A DNA stretch of 64,000 nucleotides from Thermofilaceae archaeon (GTDB lineage Archaea; Thermoproteota; Thermoprotei; Thermofilales; Thermofilaceae). The DNA lies in NCBI GenBank assembly GCA_038731975.1, contig JAVYQJ010000004.1, positions 61,592-125,591 on the forward strand. Reading direction: 5' to 3'. Below the pieces are notes generated by a model. It was not told the origin of the DNA. It was given only the letters and a program-made list of their open reading frames with translations, and ran no database searches. Shown here piece after piece: positions 1 to 8,389 of the stretch. The first letter of the stretch is position 1; each line of letters opens with the position of its first letter. Made by a program: the position numbers and the translations under genes.

Positions 1-1311
1 ACCCGCCAGCTCGCTGGAGGTTAGCGCGCCGTTGTAGGTGGCTACGATGATGTGCGCTACGACCTCGCTGCCGTCAAGGCCCTCCCAGATGAACGCGTGG
101 TAGGGGAACTCGTTCGTGTCGTTCCACATCACCTTGTGGGTGACGAAGACTTCAATCCCCGCCTTCCTCATCAGCTGCGGCAGCTGAGCCGTGAACCCGA
201 AGGTGTCGGGAAGCCAACCTATCCTGCTCTTCATACCGAACTTCTCCATGAAGTAGCGCTGCCCGTAGAGGAACTGCCTGGCGAGCGACTCACCTGTCAC
301 AAGCTGAGTGTCCGACTCGACCCACATGCCCCCGATCGGCAGCCAGAGCCCCTCCTTGACAAGCCTCTTGACCTCCTCAAACAGCTTCGGCGCCTGCTCC
401 TCGAGCCACTTGTAGTTCTGAGCCCCGCTCTGGACGTAGGTGAAGCGGTAGCCGAGTTTAGCGAGGCCGACGACAGTGGAGAACGTCCTTACGACCTTCC
501 TTCTCGTCTCGCTGAAGGGCCACAGCCAGGCCGTGTCGATGTGCGCGTGACCGAACAGGTACACCTTCCCAACTGGTTGCCCGCGGGGGAGCGCGGCCTT
601 CACCCTCTCGATAGTCTCGAGAACCTCTTTGATGCTCGGCCTGGGAGTGTCGGGCAGCTCGATTCTCGCGACGCTGGGACCGTAGACGTTGGCCACGTAC
701 GCGAGATCCCAGCGCAAGCCTCTGTACTCCGGCGACCCCTCCGGCAGGATGTGCCCGTAAAGCAGCCGCTGGAGGGTGTAGAGCTGGAGCACGCTGGGCG
801 TAATCTCGATTTCAGCCGCAGCCTTCGCCAAGTGCTGCATTAGCTCAGGGTTGCGTCGGGCTAAGCTCATCGCGTCGAGCAGGGCGAGGGAGAGGTGGAA
901 CCCCTCCCACAGCACAGCCGCCAGCGTGGAACCAGCGAACGCGAAGAAGTGGGGGCTCTCGCCAAAAAGCCTGCGGGGGGTAGCCTCCAACCTGACCGCA
1001 CGATTCCCGGGCTCGAGCACAGCGATCTTGTGCTGCTCATCCACACCCTGGTACGGCTCCCCGTCAACCAGCAGAAGCCCGTTCCCGCTGATGTCAAGCC
1101 TCAAAAGCCACTTCGCGCCTTCATGCTTCGGAAGGTTGAAGCGGTTCTCGAAGACCTGGACGTCATCAGGTCGCGCCTCGGTCAGGAAGGGTAGCTTAAC
1201 CCTTTGACCGTTTCTAACCCACTCGTCCACGAAACGGGAGTCGATTATCGTTGAGGCGAGAAGGTCGAAGAAACGCCGGTCAACCTCCTGTGGCGTAAGC
1301 TTTACTGCCAC
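1..1311 (-). CDS. Alpha-mannosidase, glycoside hydrolase family 38 (C-terminus missing)
   Basis: The gene runs off the left edge; about 437 N-terminal residues are visible. GH38 enzymes are retaining, metal-dependent exo-alpha-mannosidases. A beta-rich N-terminal domain without signal peptide precedes the catalytic domain, whose metal-binding motif GHAHIDTAWLWP is at about residues 254-265. The nucleophile region WLPDTFGFTAQLPQ follows, with Asp near residue 368, and then THKVMWND. The GTG start at 1311 is chosen because a purine-rich GAGGGATGGG lies just upstream and no better start is in frame. Absence of a signal suggests a cytoplasmic role, perhaps in turnover of mannosylated glycans. The family call is firm; the substrate is not known. 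Confidence 0.93.
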   Translation of the reverse strand, partial: MAVKLTPQEVDRRFFDLLASTIIDSRFVDEWVRNGQRVKLPFLTEARPDDVQVFENRFNLPKHEGAKWLLRLDISGNGLLLVDGEPYQGVDEQHKIAVLEPGNRAVRLEATPRRLFGESPHFFAFAGSTLAAVLWEGFHLSLALLDAMSLARRNPELMQHLAKAAAEIEITPSVLQLYTLQRLLYGHILPEGSPEYRGLRWDLAYVANVYGPSVARIELPDTPRPSIKEVLETIERVKAALPRGQPVGKVYLFGHAHIDTAWLWPFSETRRKVVRTFSTVVGLAKLGYRFTYVQSGAQNYKWLEEQAPKLFEEVKRLVKEGLWLPIGGMWVESDTQLVTGESLARQFLYGQRYFMEKFGMKSRIGWLPDTFGFTAQLPQLMRKAGIEVFVTHKVMWNDTNEFPYHAFIWEGLDGSEVVAHIIVATYNGALTSSELAG

Positions 1312-1383
1312 GATCCCATCCCTCGAAACAGCCGTTATTAACCCTTACCTCACAACCTCAGCCTCTTGAAGCCCCTCCCACAC

Positions 1384-2538
1384 TTAGAGGGTGGGGATCT
1401 TCTCCTCAGGTGGCGGAGACCAGCTCTTCGTGAGGGCTGCTAGCCTCCTGAGAGCTGAAGGGTTCTTCACCTTGCGCGTCAGCTCACCGAGGATTGTGAG
1501 CAGCTCGTCGTACGTCTTCCTGTCCACGGGGAAGGGGATGCCGTCCTTCCCGCCGACAGCGTAGGCGAACTTGAAGGGGTCGGGTGGGTGCGTGACGGGA
1601 TCCCTCCAGCTGGGAGGGGTCTCGTAGACGAGCTCGGCGACGAGGGCCAAGGCTCTGATCGTGCTCGGGCCTAAACCCCTCACGCCGAGCAGCATCTCGT
1701 AGTTGCGCACGTCAAGCTCCCTGGCGGCCAGCAACGACCTCCTGTTGACGGAGATGCCGCCGAGCCTGCTGTAGCGCTTGAGCAGCTCCCTAGCCTTCTC
1801 CGGCCTGTAGGGCTCGTAGCTGACCAGCGGTGTTACGCCGCGCGCGACCGCTAGAGCCTGCTTAACCAGCCCCTCCACTTTCCTCGGATCCTCCTTCGCC
1901 AGGTCGACCAGGAGCCTCTGGTGCTGCGCTAAGTTGGCGTCAACGGTGTTGAGAGCGAGACCCGCGACTCCGCTGACTCCGCTGTGCGGTGTTTCAACGA
2001 AGCTGTGTAGTGACTCGGAGAACCAGTGGTAGCGGCGGGCGAGCCTGGCTTGCGGGTTCATGCCCTGCTGCACGACAGCCCACCTACCCTCAGCGTCCAC
2101 GAAGAAGGCGTGGTGGTACAGCTGGTAGCCGGCCTGCAGGGCCGCACTATCAACCTTCGCGACCAAGTAGGATGCTTCAACGAGCCTCTCAGCGTCCAGA
2201 TCTAGCCTCGACGCGATGCTACGCAGCTCCTCGGGCGTTTTCAAGCTGGCATCGCCCTTACCCCCAGCGGCGTAAACCCCCAGCTCAACCCTGGAGAGCG
2301 CATCCTTCAGCACGGCGGTGGTCACGGTGGTAGAGCCCGATGAATCCCAGTCCATCCCAATCAAGTTGTTCAACGCCTGAAACCAGACGGGGTCGGCGAC
2401 CCTCTCGAGAAAGCCCTTCGTACCGAACTCGTCAACGACGAGCCTCACCACTATCTCCGCCAATTCCTTCATCCGTGCGATGAGCCACGGGGGTACGCGC
2501 CCCCCATGCAGCGGCAGCTCTGCAACCCCTCTCCGCAC
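1384..2538 (-). CDS. DUF763 family protein
   Basis: A 384-residue protein with the hallmarks of the DUF763 family found in archaea and some bacteria: HGGRVPPWLIARMKELA near the N-terminus, DPVWFQALNNLIGMDWDSSG about residues 49-68, and a helix-hairpin-helix-like MLLGVRGLGPSTIRALALVAEL near residues 283-304. The function of the family is not established; the helix-hairpin-helix-like part hints at nucleic-acid contact (inference). It lies on the same strand as the mannosidase with a gap of about 70 nt, so cotranscription is possible but unproven. Confidence 0.85.
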   Translation of the reverse strand: MRRGVAELPLHGGRVPPWLIARMKELAEIVVRLVVDEFGTKGFLERVADPVWFQALNNLIGMDWDSSGSTTVTTAVLKDALSRVELGVYAAGGKGDASLKTPEELRSIASRLDLDAERLVEASYLVAKVDSAALQAGYQLYHHAFFVDAEGRWAVVQQGMNPQARLARRYHWFSESLHSFVETPHSGVSGVAGLALNTVDANLAQHQRLLVDLAKEDPRKVEGLVKQALAVARGVTPLVSYEPYRPEKARELLKRYSRLGGISVNRRSLLAARELDVRNYEMLLGVRGLGPSTIRALALVAELVYETPPSWRDPVTHPPDPFKFAYAVGGKDGIPFPVDRKTYDELLTILGELTRKVKNPSALRRLAALTKSWSPPPEEKIPTL

Positions 2539-2738
2539 TACAATGGTAAGGCTCCAATCAGGCTTTAAAACGATTGTTTAGAGGAACGAAAGTGCTCGTG
2601 CGAAAACCTTACCGAGCAACATCTCGCTAGAGACGCCCCTCGAACGCCTCTACGCCTCTCAGTTTCTAGCAAACATCTTTGAAGGTACCAGGCTTCAAAG
2701 GATGAAAACAGGCGCTTTCAATATCGCATTCGCTACGC

Positions 2739-3842
2739 TCACCACCTGTCAGGCTGCCAAACATAGGGTTCTCCTCTATTAAACAGGGTCGATAGGAGCC
2801 TTCTCTCCTCGCTGTCGGCTGCAACCGCTTCTGCCCCCATGAATCCTAGGATTAGCTGAGCTGCGCTACCAGGGTCGAGCTCGAGGATGCTATCGGCCTC
2901 GCAACCCTCGACCACTTCTACCAAACCGTCGTTAACCTTCAGCGTTGCCTCTTCGCCCCCTACACGAAGCGCGAGAGCCCCCTTGACCCCAAGAGATCTA
3001 AGCTGAAGCTCGCCCTTGATAGACTCGAGCAGCTCCTTTAACCTGATGACCCTCGCCATACCGCCGCCGCTCCACGGGTAGAAGCTCTCAACAGTGCAGC
3101 CGTAGGATCTCGCCACCCGAACAAAGGGGTGGTCGGGCGGTAAGTGGACCTTGATGTGGCTCTTCCTCTCTTCCAGTGCAATCTTGTAAAGGATCTTGAG
3201 GAGCGACTTGTAGAGGCTAGCGCTGTGGCCTTCGGCTCCCACCTCGGCGATCAAGAGCTCCTCTGGGCTCGGCCACCTCTCCAACGCAGCGTAAGCAACC
3301 AACTTTCCACCTTCCTTCACCACTAAAGGTTTAGCTGGATGCTCCCAAGACACCCCCTTCCTAAAACCGCTCCAGCTCGCGGAGTCCCGCACCCTGGCCC
3401 CCGGCCAGCGCGTGTTCACGCTCTCGTATAGCTGGGCGATCTCACTCCTGTAGTAGCCCTGATCCTCGGAGACCTCCCACTCGAGCTCCTCCGCTTCAAC
3501 GCGGGATGCGTTCCTTAAGCTCAAGGTGACGGTGTGTTCACCCATGAAGGTGGCGTAGCCGAACCTGTGGTAGTACTCGAAGATGCCGAAGAGGGCCGAT
3601 AGGGGGTAGCCCCGCTCCCTCATCCACTCGACGGTGTACCTGAGGGTTGCGGCAGAGAAGCCCCTCCCCCTGTACTCGCGGGGCGTGTAGACTCCGGCGA
3701 CCCCGCCCGCCAAAACCTTGGAGGCGCCATAGTGGAGCCGCACGTCGATTACGTACAGCCAGCTGACCGCCTTATCCCCATCGAAAGCCGTCACTTTGTG
3801 GACGTCCTGCTCTACGCGTTCGACGGAGAAACGCAACCCCAT
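2739..3842 (-). CDS. GNAT N-acetyltransferase, Eis-like, with C-terminal SCP2-type domain
   Basis: About 367 residues. The N-terminal GNAT fold shows the acetyl-CoA-binding signature GVYTPREYRGRGFSAAT (about residues 50-66) and the Eis-type sequence ALFGIFEYYHRFGY. A second GNAT-like half follows, and the last ~100 residues (ALRVGGEEATLKVNDG and onwards) resemble a sterol-carrier-protein-2-like domain, the three-part layout of Eis-type acetyltransferases. The substrate is unknown; Eis homologues acetylate amines of proteins or small molecules. I chose the ATG at 3842 rather than the GTG at 3863 because a T-rich TATA-like element around 3866-3877 lies about 29 nt upstream, which fits a leaderless mRNA. 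Confidence 0.8.
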   Translation of the reverse strand: MGLRFSVERVEQDVHKVTAFDGDKAVSWLYVIDVRLHYGASKVLAGGVAGVYTPREYRGRGFSAATLRYTVEWMRERGYPLSALFGIFEYYHRFGYATFMGEHTVTLSLRNASRVEAEELEWEVSEDQGYYRSEIAQLYESVNTRWPGARVRDSASWSGFRKGVSWEHPAKPLVVKEGGKLVAYAALERWPSPEELLIAEVGAEGHSASLYKSLLKILYKIALEERKSHIKVHLPPDHPFVRVARSYGCTVESFYPWSGGGMARVIRLKELLESIKGELQLRSLGVKGALALRVGGEEATLKVNDGLVEVVEGCEADSILELDPGSAAQLILGFMGAEAVAADSEERRLLSTLFNRGEPYVWQPDRW

Positions 3843-3955
3843 GTGCCAATCATTCCGAAGCACCCTGTAAAAACACTATCGCGTGCCCCACTGCTGTGAG
3901 CGGTTAGTCTCGGGTTGACATCGGTTAGCTAGTAGCGAGCTAACCAGTACAAGCA

Positions 3956-3967
3956 AACAATATAATG
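3956..3967 (+). promoter_or_regulatory. TATA box of tRNA-Val
   Basis: An AATATAAT element centred about 28 nt before the first base of the tRNA gene, the usual distance for an archaeal TATA box. Predicted by position and composition only. Confidence 0.5.
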
Positions 3968-3989
3968 CCCCGCTTAAAGCCCTTCAGAG

Positions 3990-4094
3990 GGGCCCGTGGT
4001 CTAGCGGCTAGGACGCCCGCCTCACGAGCTCACGATCAAGCAGCCGGGTTGAGAGCGCGGGAGGTCCCGGGTTCGAATCCCGGCGGGCCCACCA
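3990..4094 (+). tRNA. tRNA-Val (CAC) with intron, CCA encoded
   Basis: The acceptor stem GGGCCCG (3990-3996) pairs with CGGGCCC (4084-4090), followed by A73 and a genomically encoded CCA. D arm, T arm (CCGGG, TTCGAAT, CCCGG) and 5-nt variable loop are standard. The anticodon stem CCCGC (4016-4020) pairs with GCGGG (4057-4061). The loop begins CTCACG, giving anticodon CAC at 4023-4025 once the 29-nt intron at 37/38 is removed. Confidence 0.92.
4027..4055 (+). other. tRNA-Val intron (29 nt, position 37/38)
   Basis: Removing these bases restores a 7-nt anticodon loop. The flanks form a bulge-helix-bulge: exon CTCA (4021-4024) pairs with intron TGAG (4050-4053), with 3-nt bulges CGA and AGC that contain the two cut sites. 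This is the canonical substrate of the archaeal tRNA splicing endonuclease. Confidence 0.85.
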
Positions 4095-4471
4095 GGCTGT
4101 GCTAAATCGATGTACTAGTTGTACATATTAGAGTGGAAAATAAGTGGAAAATATCAAGTTCATTAACCACTTCTTCCAATCGATGGGCCCGCGTAGGACG
4201 CACAGAGGGAGCTAACCTATATTAGTGTCATCCGGGGACTCTTCCCGAGCCCTAGCCTAGGGGGGCTGTGAAAGAATGCGAGCTTGAGAAAACCGGTTCA
4301 CTCTCTAGGCGCTCGGGTAACCGGACTCTCAAGCTTAAGAAAGGAGAGTGGCCTATTCAGACGACAGAATTCCCCGAACTCTTTAGCGTTCTAGCGGCTT
4401 GACGTTCATGGTTGTGATCCTCTCGCGCGGCTGGGAAGACCTGACGGCAATCTAGCGCTGCATCCCATTGA
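4095..4471. other. Intergenic, no gene recognised
   Basis: About 380 nt without a convincing coding frame. It holds a short resemblance to the 5' half of the neighbouring tRNA (GGGCCCG followed by TAGGACGC at 4185-4201) and the similar strings ACCGGTTCACTCTC and CCGGACTCTCAAGC, but no hairpin or small RNA I can name. Confidence 0.5.
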
Positions 4472-6607
4472 TTAACCCTTCTGACCATTTCGGCAGAGCC
4501 TTCTGAAGCCTAACCGGAGGGCCGGAGAAGAATCTCTAAGCGTGAAGTCTCTGAGCTCCACGCTCGCGAAGAGGGGGTCGTCAACGATGGAGAGCCTGTC
4601 GTAGCCAAGCGCTCGCCACTCGTCGAGCGTGTACTCCCTTCCCGTCGCCTGCTCGCGGCACACCGTCAGCCTGCCGGTGAGGTCCCAGTAGACGTTCCTG
4701 TCGCTCACGATGTTGCGCATCGAGTAGCGCTGGGCATAGCCGCCCTGAAAGATCGGCGAGCCGTTGGAGAGGACGATGTTCCGCTCGAAGATGAACGCGA
4801 CTTGACCCTCTTCACCCCGGCTCAGGACTATGTTCGCTTCGCGGCCGAGGGCGAAGATGTTGTCCCTCACGATGTTCCAGCGGCCGTAGTGCTGGTGGAA
4901 GCCGCCATGCGTCGTATCGTACACCACGTTGCCTTCCACTACGATGTAGCTGCTCCCCTCGTCGAGGTAGACGCCCCAGCCGCCGTACTGGTAGGCGCTC
5001 ACGTTGTAAATGATGTTGCACCTCACAGCGGTACCGGGTTGAACGCCCAGCGTGTAGACCCCACCCATGTCGCTGAGCAGGCCGGCCCCAATATCGTGGA
5101 TCACGTTCCCTTCTATCAAGTTGCAGCAAGCGAAGCTCTCCCCGTACCCCCACGTCCAGCCGACCGATACCCCTGTGTAGAACAGATCGGCGATCTCGTT
5201 GGCCACAACCCTAACGAACCGCGCTTGCCCCACCCAGACTCCGACAGCGCTGTGGAAAACCCTTCCACCCCTCTCTATCCTGTTGCCCGCAACTTCGATG
5301 AACTCCACCTTCTCCCACTCGCTGCGGGGGACGTGCTGCGTCCCCACTTTGATCCCTCCCGCCCCAAGGTCGTAGAGCCTGCACCCCTCAACTCTAACGC
5401 CCCTACACCCCTCCCCGATCTCGATCGCGTAGCCCCCGACGTGCCTGACTGTGCAGTCCTCGATAACCACGTTGCGCGCCCCCCTCAAGTAGATGGCACC
5501 CGGCACGTTCACAGCCGCCTGCGGGGAAAGGGTGTGCGCCCAGTCGGTGCACTCGAAGGTCAAACCCCTGATGACGATGTTCTCGACGAATCTACCCCGC
5601 TCCGGTTCGCCCTTCACCTCCAGGAGCCTCCACACAAGGCGGGGTGCTACGACCACTGAGGAGCTGGGGTCTTCTCCGGGCTTCGGAAGGTAGTACAGAA
5701 ACCCCTCGGCTGCATCCAGGTACCACTCACCCGGCTCGCTCAAGGCTTCAAACACGTTCTCAACGTAGTACCGGGGGTACTCCTCCGCAAACCCGTCCCT
5801 GATGGCAAAGACCGTTTTGGCGGAAAGCCTTGCGACCCCCCTTGATTCATCGACGCTTCGCAGCGGTATGCGCTCCTCAACCCAGAAGTGGAGGATTACG
5901 ACATCGACCTCCTGGAGGTTCCTCCAAGCCCTCAGCTGCCCCGGCTCGAAGCTGAACTCGTCCGCACCCTCGAACAGCTGGAGCTCGAGAAGCCTTTTAC
6001 CAGCGTAGCTCGGCACGCCCGCGATCTTGTAGAAGCCCTCCTTCGGCAGCCTCGATCGAGGCCTCCTCTCCCCGTTGACAAAGAGTTGCTTAAACGTCCA
6101 CCCCCTCGGAACCTCGGCGACCCAGGCTGACCTTCCGCCCAGGTCAACCTGTCTGAACCCCGTGATCCTCAACCCTCCGCTGATGATTGGTTCCTCCCCC
6201 GGATACGCCTGCCACACCACGGGGCAGCCCTCGCCGCCCGAATCCTCAGGCCCCAAGACGAGGGGGGCTGACAGGTGGTAGACGCCGCCCCGCAGGTAGA
6301 CGGTAACGGGCCTTCTCTGCCTCCTCAGTCCCCTCACCCGATCTCGCGCAGCCTCCAAGGTGGCTAAGGGCCCGTCGCTGCCGTCAGGAAGAGGATCGGG
6401 GAAGAGCCCGGACCACGAGTCTGAGCCTTTGGGAGAGACGTAAAGGGCAACCGCTTCGCCCACGCAGGGCCGACCCGTAAGAGCGCTCTCCGTCTCCACG
6501 CCCCGCATGCTCTCAGCTAGCGACTGTGGCCGTGAGAGGTAAAATAGCGTAGCGATTCCCGAAGCCAGGAGAAGCAGCACAGCTACAAGTACGGCCGCCA
6601 GCCTCAT
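4472..6607 (-). CDS. Secreted right-handed beta-helix protein (GH141-like)
   Basis: 711 residues. Residues 1-25 form a hydrophobic signal or anchor segment, so the protein is probably exported or membrane-tethered. After it comes LYVSPKGSDSWSGLFPDP and DGPLATLEAARDRVRGLR, the N-terminal pattern of right-handed parallel beta-helix proteins such as glycoside hydrolase family 141. The C-terminal half is a run of short beta-helix coils (repeated patterns such as NVVIEDCTVRHVGG, RVEGCRLYDLG, NLIEGNVIHDIGAG). GH141 members act on fucosylated or xylan polysaccharides; the substrate here is not evident. Transcription probably starts from a TATA element shared with the divergent gene at 6658. Confidence 0.75.
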   Translation of the reverse strand: MRLAAVLVAVLLLLASGIATLFYLSRPQSLAESMRGVETESALTGRPCVGEAVALYVSPKGSDSWSGLFPDPLPDGSDGPLATLEAARDRVRGLRRQRRPVTVYLRGGVYHLSAPLVLGPEDSGGEGCPVVWQAYPGEEPIISGGLRITGFRQVDLGGRSAWVAEVPRGWTFKQLFVNGERRPRSRLPKEGFYKIAGVPSYAGKRLLELQLFEGADEFSFEPGQLRAWRNLQEVDVVILHFWVEERIPLRSVDESRGVARLSAKTVFAIRDGFAEEYPRYYVENVFEALSEPGEWYLDAAEGFLYYLPKPGEDPSSSVVVAPRLVWRLLEVKGEPERGRFVENIVIRGLTFECTDWAHTLSPQAAVNVPGAIYLRGARNVVIEDCTVRHVGGYAIEIGEGCRGVRVEGCRLYDLGAGGIKVGTQHVPRSEWEKVEFIEVAGNRIERGGRVFHSAVGVWVGQARFVRVVANEIADLFYTGVSVGWTWGYGESFACCNLIEGNVIHDIGAGLLSDMGGVYTLGVQPGTAVRCNIIYNVSAYQYGGWGVYLDEGSSYIVVEGNVVYDTTHGGFHQHYGRWNIVRDNIFALGREANIVLSRGEEGQVAFIFERNIVLSNGSPIFQGGYAQRYSMRNIVSDRNVYWDLTGRLTVCREQATGREYTLDEWRALGYDRLSIVDDPLFASVELRDFTLRDSSPALRLGFRRLCRNGQKG

Positions 6608-6627
6608 CCGGAAGTTCTCGGCAGCTA

Positions 6628-6640
6628 TGCTCTTTAATGT
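6628..6640. promoter_or_regulatory. Shared TATA element of two divergent genes
   Basis: The start codons at 6607 (minus) and 6658 (plus) are only 50 nt apart. The only A/T-rich element between them, CTTTAAT at about 6632-6638, is about 28 nt from the minus start and 23 nt from the plus start. Read either way it resembles a TATA box, so one element could serve both leaderless genes. Confidence 0.45.
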
Positions 6641-6657
6641 GCGCTCTGCGTAAAACC

Positions 6658-7782
6658 GTGGGCATCATAGGCCGTGCGGCACAGCTCACGAGGAGGGAGC
6701 GCTTCCTGAGGGTTTTCACGTACAGGGACGTGGATAGGCTCCCCGACGTGGAGTTCGGCTACTGGAGCGACACGCTGAGGAGGTGGCACAGGGAGGGGTT
6801 GCCGGAGTGGGTTACGGACGACTACAAAGCCGACCTCTACTTCGGCTTCGAGAACTGGTTCTGGAACGAGGTGCCGTACCACATCCCGTTCAGGGGCTTC
6901 AAGGTGGAGGTGCTTTGGGAGGATGAGCGCAGGAGGGTCGTGAGGGATTGGCTGGGTGTAGTAAAGCTCGAGTTCAAAGAGGGGGTTGGGGAGTCCATCC
7001 CCACCTTCCTCGAGTACCCGGTTAAGGACTGGGATACTTGGGAGGCGTACAAGGAGCGCTTCGATCTCGACGCCATCAGCTACCCGGGCTGGGAGGAGAA
7101 CGTGGATAGGTGGAGGGATCGGGACTACGAGCTCGGCATCCATGCGGGAGGTTTCTTCGGCTGGGCCCGCGACTTGATGGGGCTTAAGCGCCTCTGCAGC
7201 GCGATCCTTAGGGAGCCGGAGTTGGTGAGGGACATGTTCGAGTTCAGGACGAGGATGATCCTGAGGGCGATCGAGAAGCCGGTGCGCGAGCTGCAGCTCG
7301 ACTTCTCGCACTGGTGGGAGGACATGTGCTGGAACGGGGGGCCTCTGATCTCGCCGAGGCATTTCAGGGAGCTGATGGTTCCCTGCTACAGGAGGATCAC
7401 CGAATTCCTCCGCGACCACGGCGTGAGGCTGAACATTATCGACTGCGACGGCAACATCGACCTGCTCATCCCCCACTGGCTGGAGGCCGGAATCAACTGC
7501 TTCTTCCCCTGCGAAGTGAGAGCGGGAAGCGACCCCCTGAGGTTGAGGGAGAAGTACGGGCGCGAAGCCCTCTTCATGGGCGGTATCGATAAGAGGGCTC
7601 TGATCGAGGGGCCGAAAGCCATCGAGAGGGAGATTGAGAGACTGAAGCCCTTGATGGAGGAGGGTGGCTTCATACCGCACGTTGACCATAGGGTGCCTGC
7701 AGACGTGCCCTACAGCCACTACCTTTACTACCTCAAGGTGAAGAGGAGAGCTATCGGATTGGGCGCAGCAGCGAGCGGCTAG
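6658..7782 (+). CDS. Uroporphyrinogen decarboxylase-family protein (methyltransferase-like)
   Basis: About 374 residues with the URO-D fold pattern: N-terminal LTRRERFLRVFTYRDVDRLP, a central LQLDFSHWWEDMCWNGGPLISPRHFRELM, VRLNIIDCDGNIDLLIPHWLEAGINCFFP, then GREALFMGGIDKRALIEG, and C-terminal GGFIPHVDHRVPADVPYSHY. Proteins of this divergent type are usually not heme enzymes but corrinoid-dependent methyltransferase relatives (MtaA/CmuA-like) or uncharacterised. No corrinoid protein is next to it, so the substrate is open. GTG at 6658 is preferred over ATG at 6637 because of its distance to the TATA element; URO-D proteins usually start close to the RERF motif. Confidence 0.82.
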   Translation: MGIIGRAAQLTRRERFLRVFTYRDVDRLPDVEFGYWSDTLRRWHREGLPEWVTDDYKADLYFGFENWFWNEVPYHIPFRGFKVEVLWEDERRRVVRDWLGVVKLEFKEGVGESIPTFLEYPVKDWDTWEAYKERFDLDAISYPGWEENVDRWRDRDYELGIHAGGFFGWARDLMGLKRLCSAILREPELVRDMFEFRTRMILRAIEKPVRELQLDFSHWWEDMCWNGGPLISPRHFRELMVPCYRRITEFLRDHGVRLNIIDCDGNIDLLIPHWLEAGINCFFPCEVRAGSDPLRLREKYGREALFMGGIDKRALIEGPKAIEREIERLKPLMEEGGFIPHVDHRVPADVPYSHYLYYLKVKRRAIGLGAAASG

Positions 7783-7825
7783 TTGGCGCGACCACGGAGC
7801 GGTGGAGCTACTGGGGAGCTACACT

Positions 7826-8389
7826 TCAGGGTTCGAGCAGTACGCTCTCGAGGGTTTCCCGAACCCTTTTGGGGAACTGCCTCGCGTAGAGCCTCAGTTT
7901 CCCCCGGTCTAGCAGGTCTAGGTTGAGGTCTGGCGGAGCGTACCCCCTTAAGTGCAGCGTATCGAGGAGGGCCTTCTCCGGCTCAGCCAGGCGGAGCTGC
8001 GGGTCGAAACCGAAGTACAGTCTGCTGCAGATCCTGTGCAATTCGAATGTGTAGGGCCTCCCTCTGACGATCTTCGGCTTCCCTAGCCAAGCCAGTGTCA
8101 CCATGGGCGGGGCCTGATCGAGTACGTCGTGGTAGTGGAGCGCCCATTCAAGCGTCACATAAGCCGATGGAAAGGCGGCTTTAACTATCTCCCAGAGCTC
8201 GCAGTCGCTGACGCACACCCAACCTCTCACAACCCTCCTTACGAGGCCTTCACGCTCAAGCCTCCAGAGCGCGACATTCAATGACTCTTCTTTGAGGCCC
8301 GTTAGAGCTCGGAGCGCGCTAACGTGAACCAGCGCGAACCCCTCCCTCTTCAAGCTCTCCAGCAGAAGGGCCCACTCGCGGAGTTTCAT
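7826..8389 (-). CDS. AbiEi-like antitoxin/transcriptional regulator
   Basis: 187 residues. The N-terminal ~60 residues form a winged-helix-like DNA-binding domain (VHVSALRALTGLKEESLNVALWRLEREGLVRRVVRGWVC), followed by the AbiEi-type middle region (AFPSAYVTLEWALHYHDVLDQAPPMVTLA) and FGFDPQLRLAEPEKALLDTLHLRG. In the AbiE systems this partner is the antitoxin that represses its own operon. Its ATG overlaps the end of the upstream AbiEii-like gene by 4 nt, so the two are translationally coupled, with the toxin gene first. Confidence 0.8.
   Translation of the reverse strand: MKLREWALLLESLKREGFALVHVSALRALTGLKEESLNVALWRLEREGLVRRVVRGWVCVSDCELWEIVKAAFPSAYVTLEWALHYHDVLDQAPPMVTLAWLGKPKIVRGRPYTFELHRICSRLYFGFDPQLRLAEPEKALLDTLHLRGYAPPDLNLDLLDRGKLRLYARQFPKRVRETLESVLLEP

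Noticed and set aside
52..843. A long plus-strand open frame of 263 codons
   Set aside because: It is the antisense of the GH38 alpha-mannosidase, whose catalytic motifs read cleanly on the minus strand; its own translation is Pro/Arg/Leu-rich and shows no domain.
4802..5659. 285-codon plus-strand frame
   Set aside because: Antisense of the beta-helix protein; the minus-strand frame has a signal peptide and repeats, this one has none.
6634..7719. 361-codon minus-strand frame
   Set aside because: Antisense of the URO-D-family gene, caused by high GC at third positions; no recognisable motifs.
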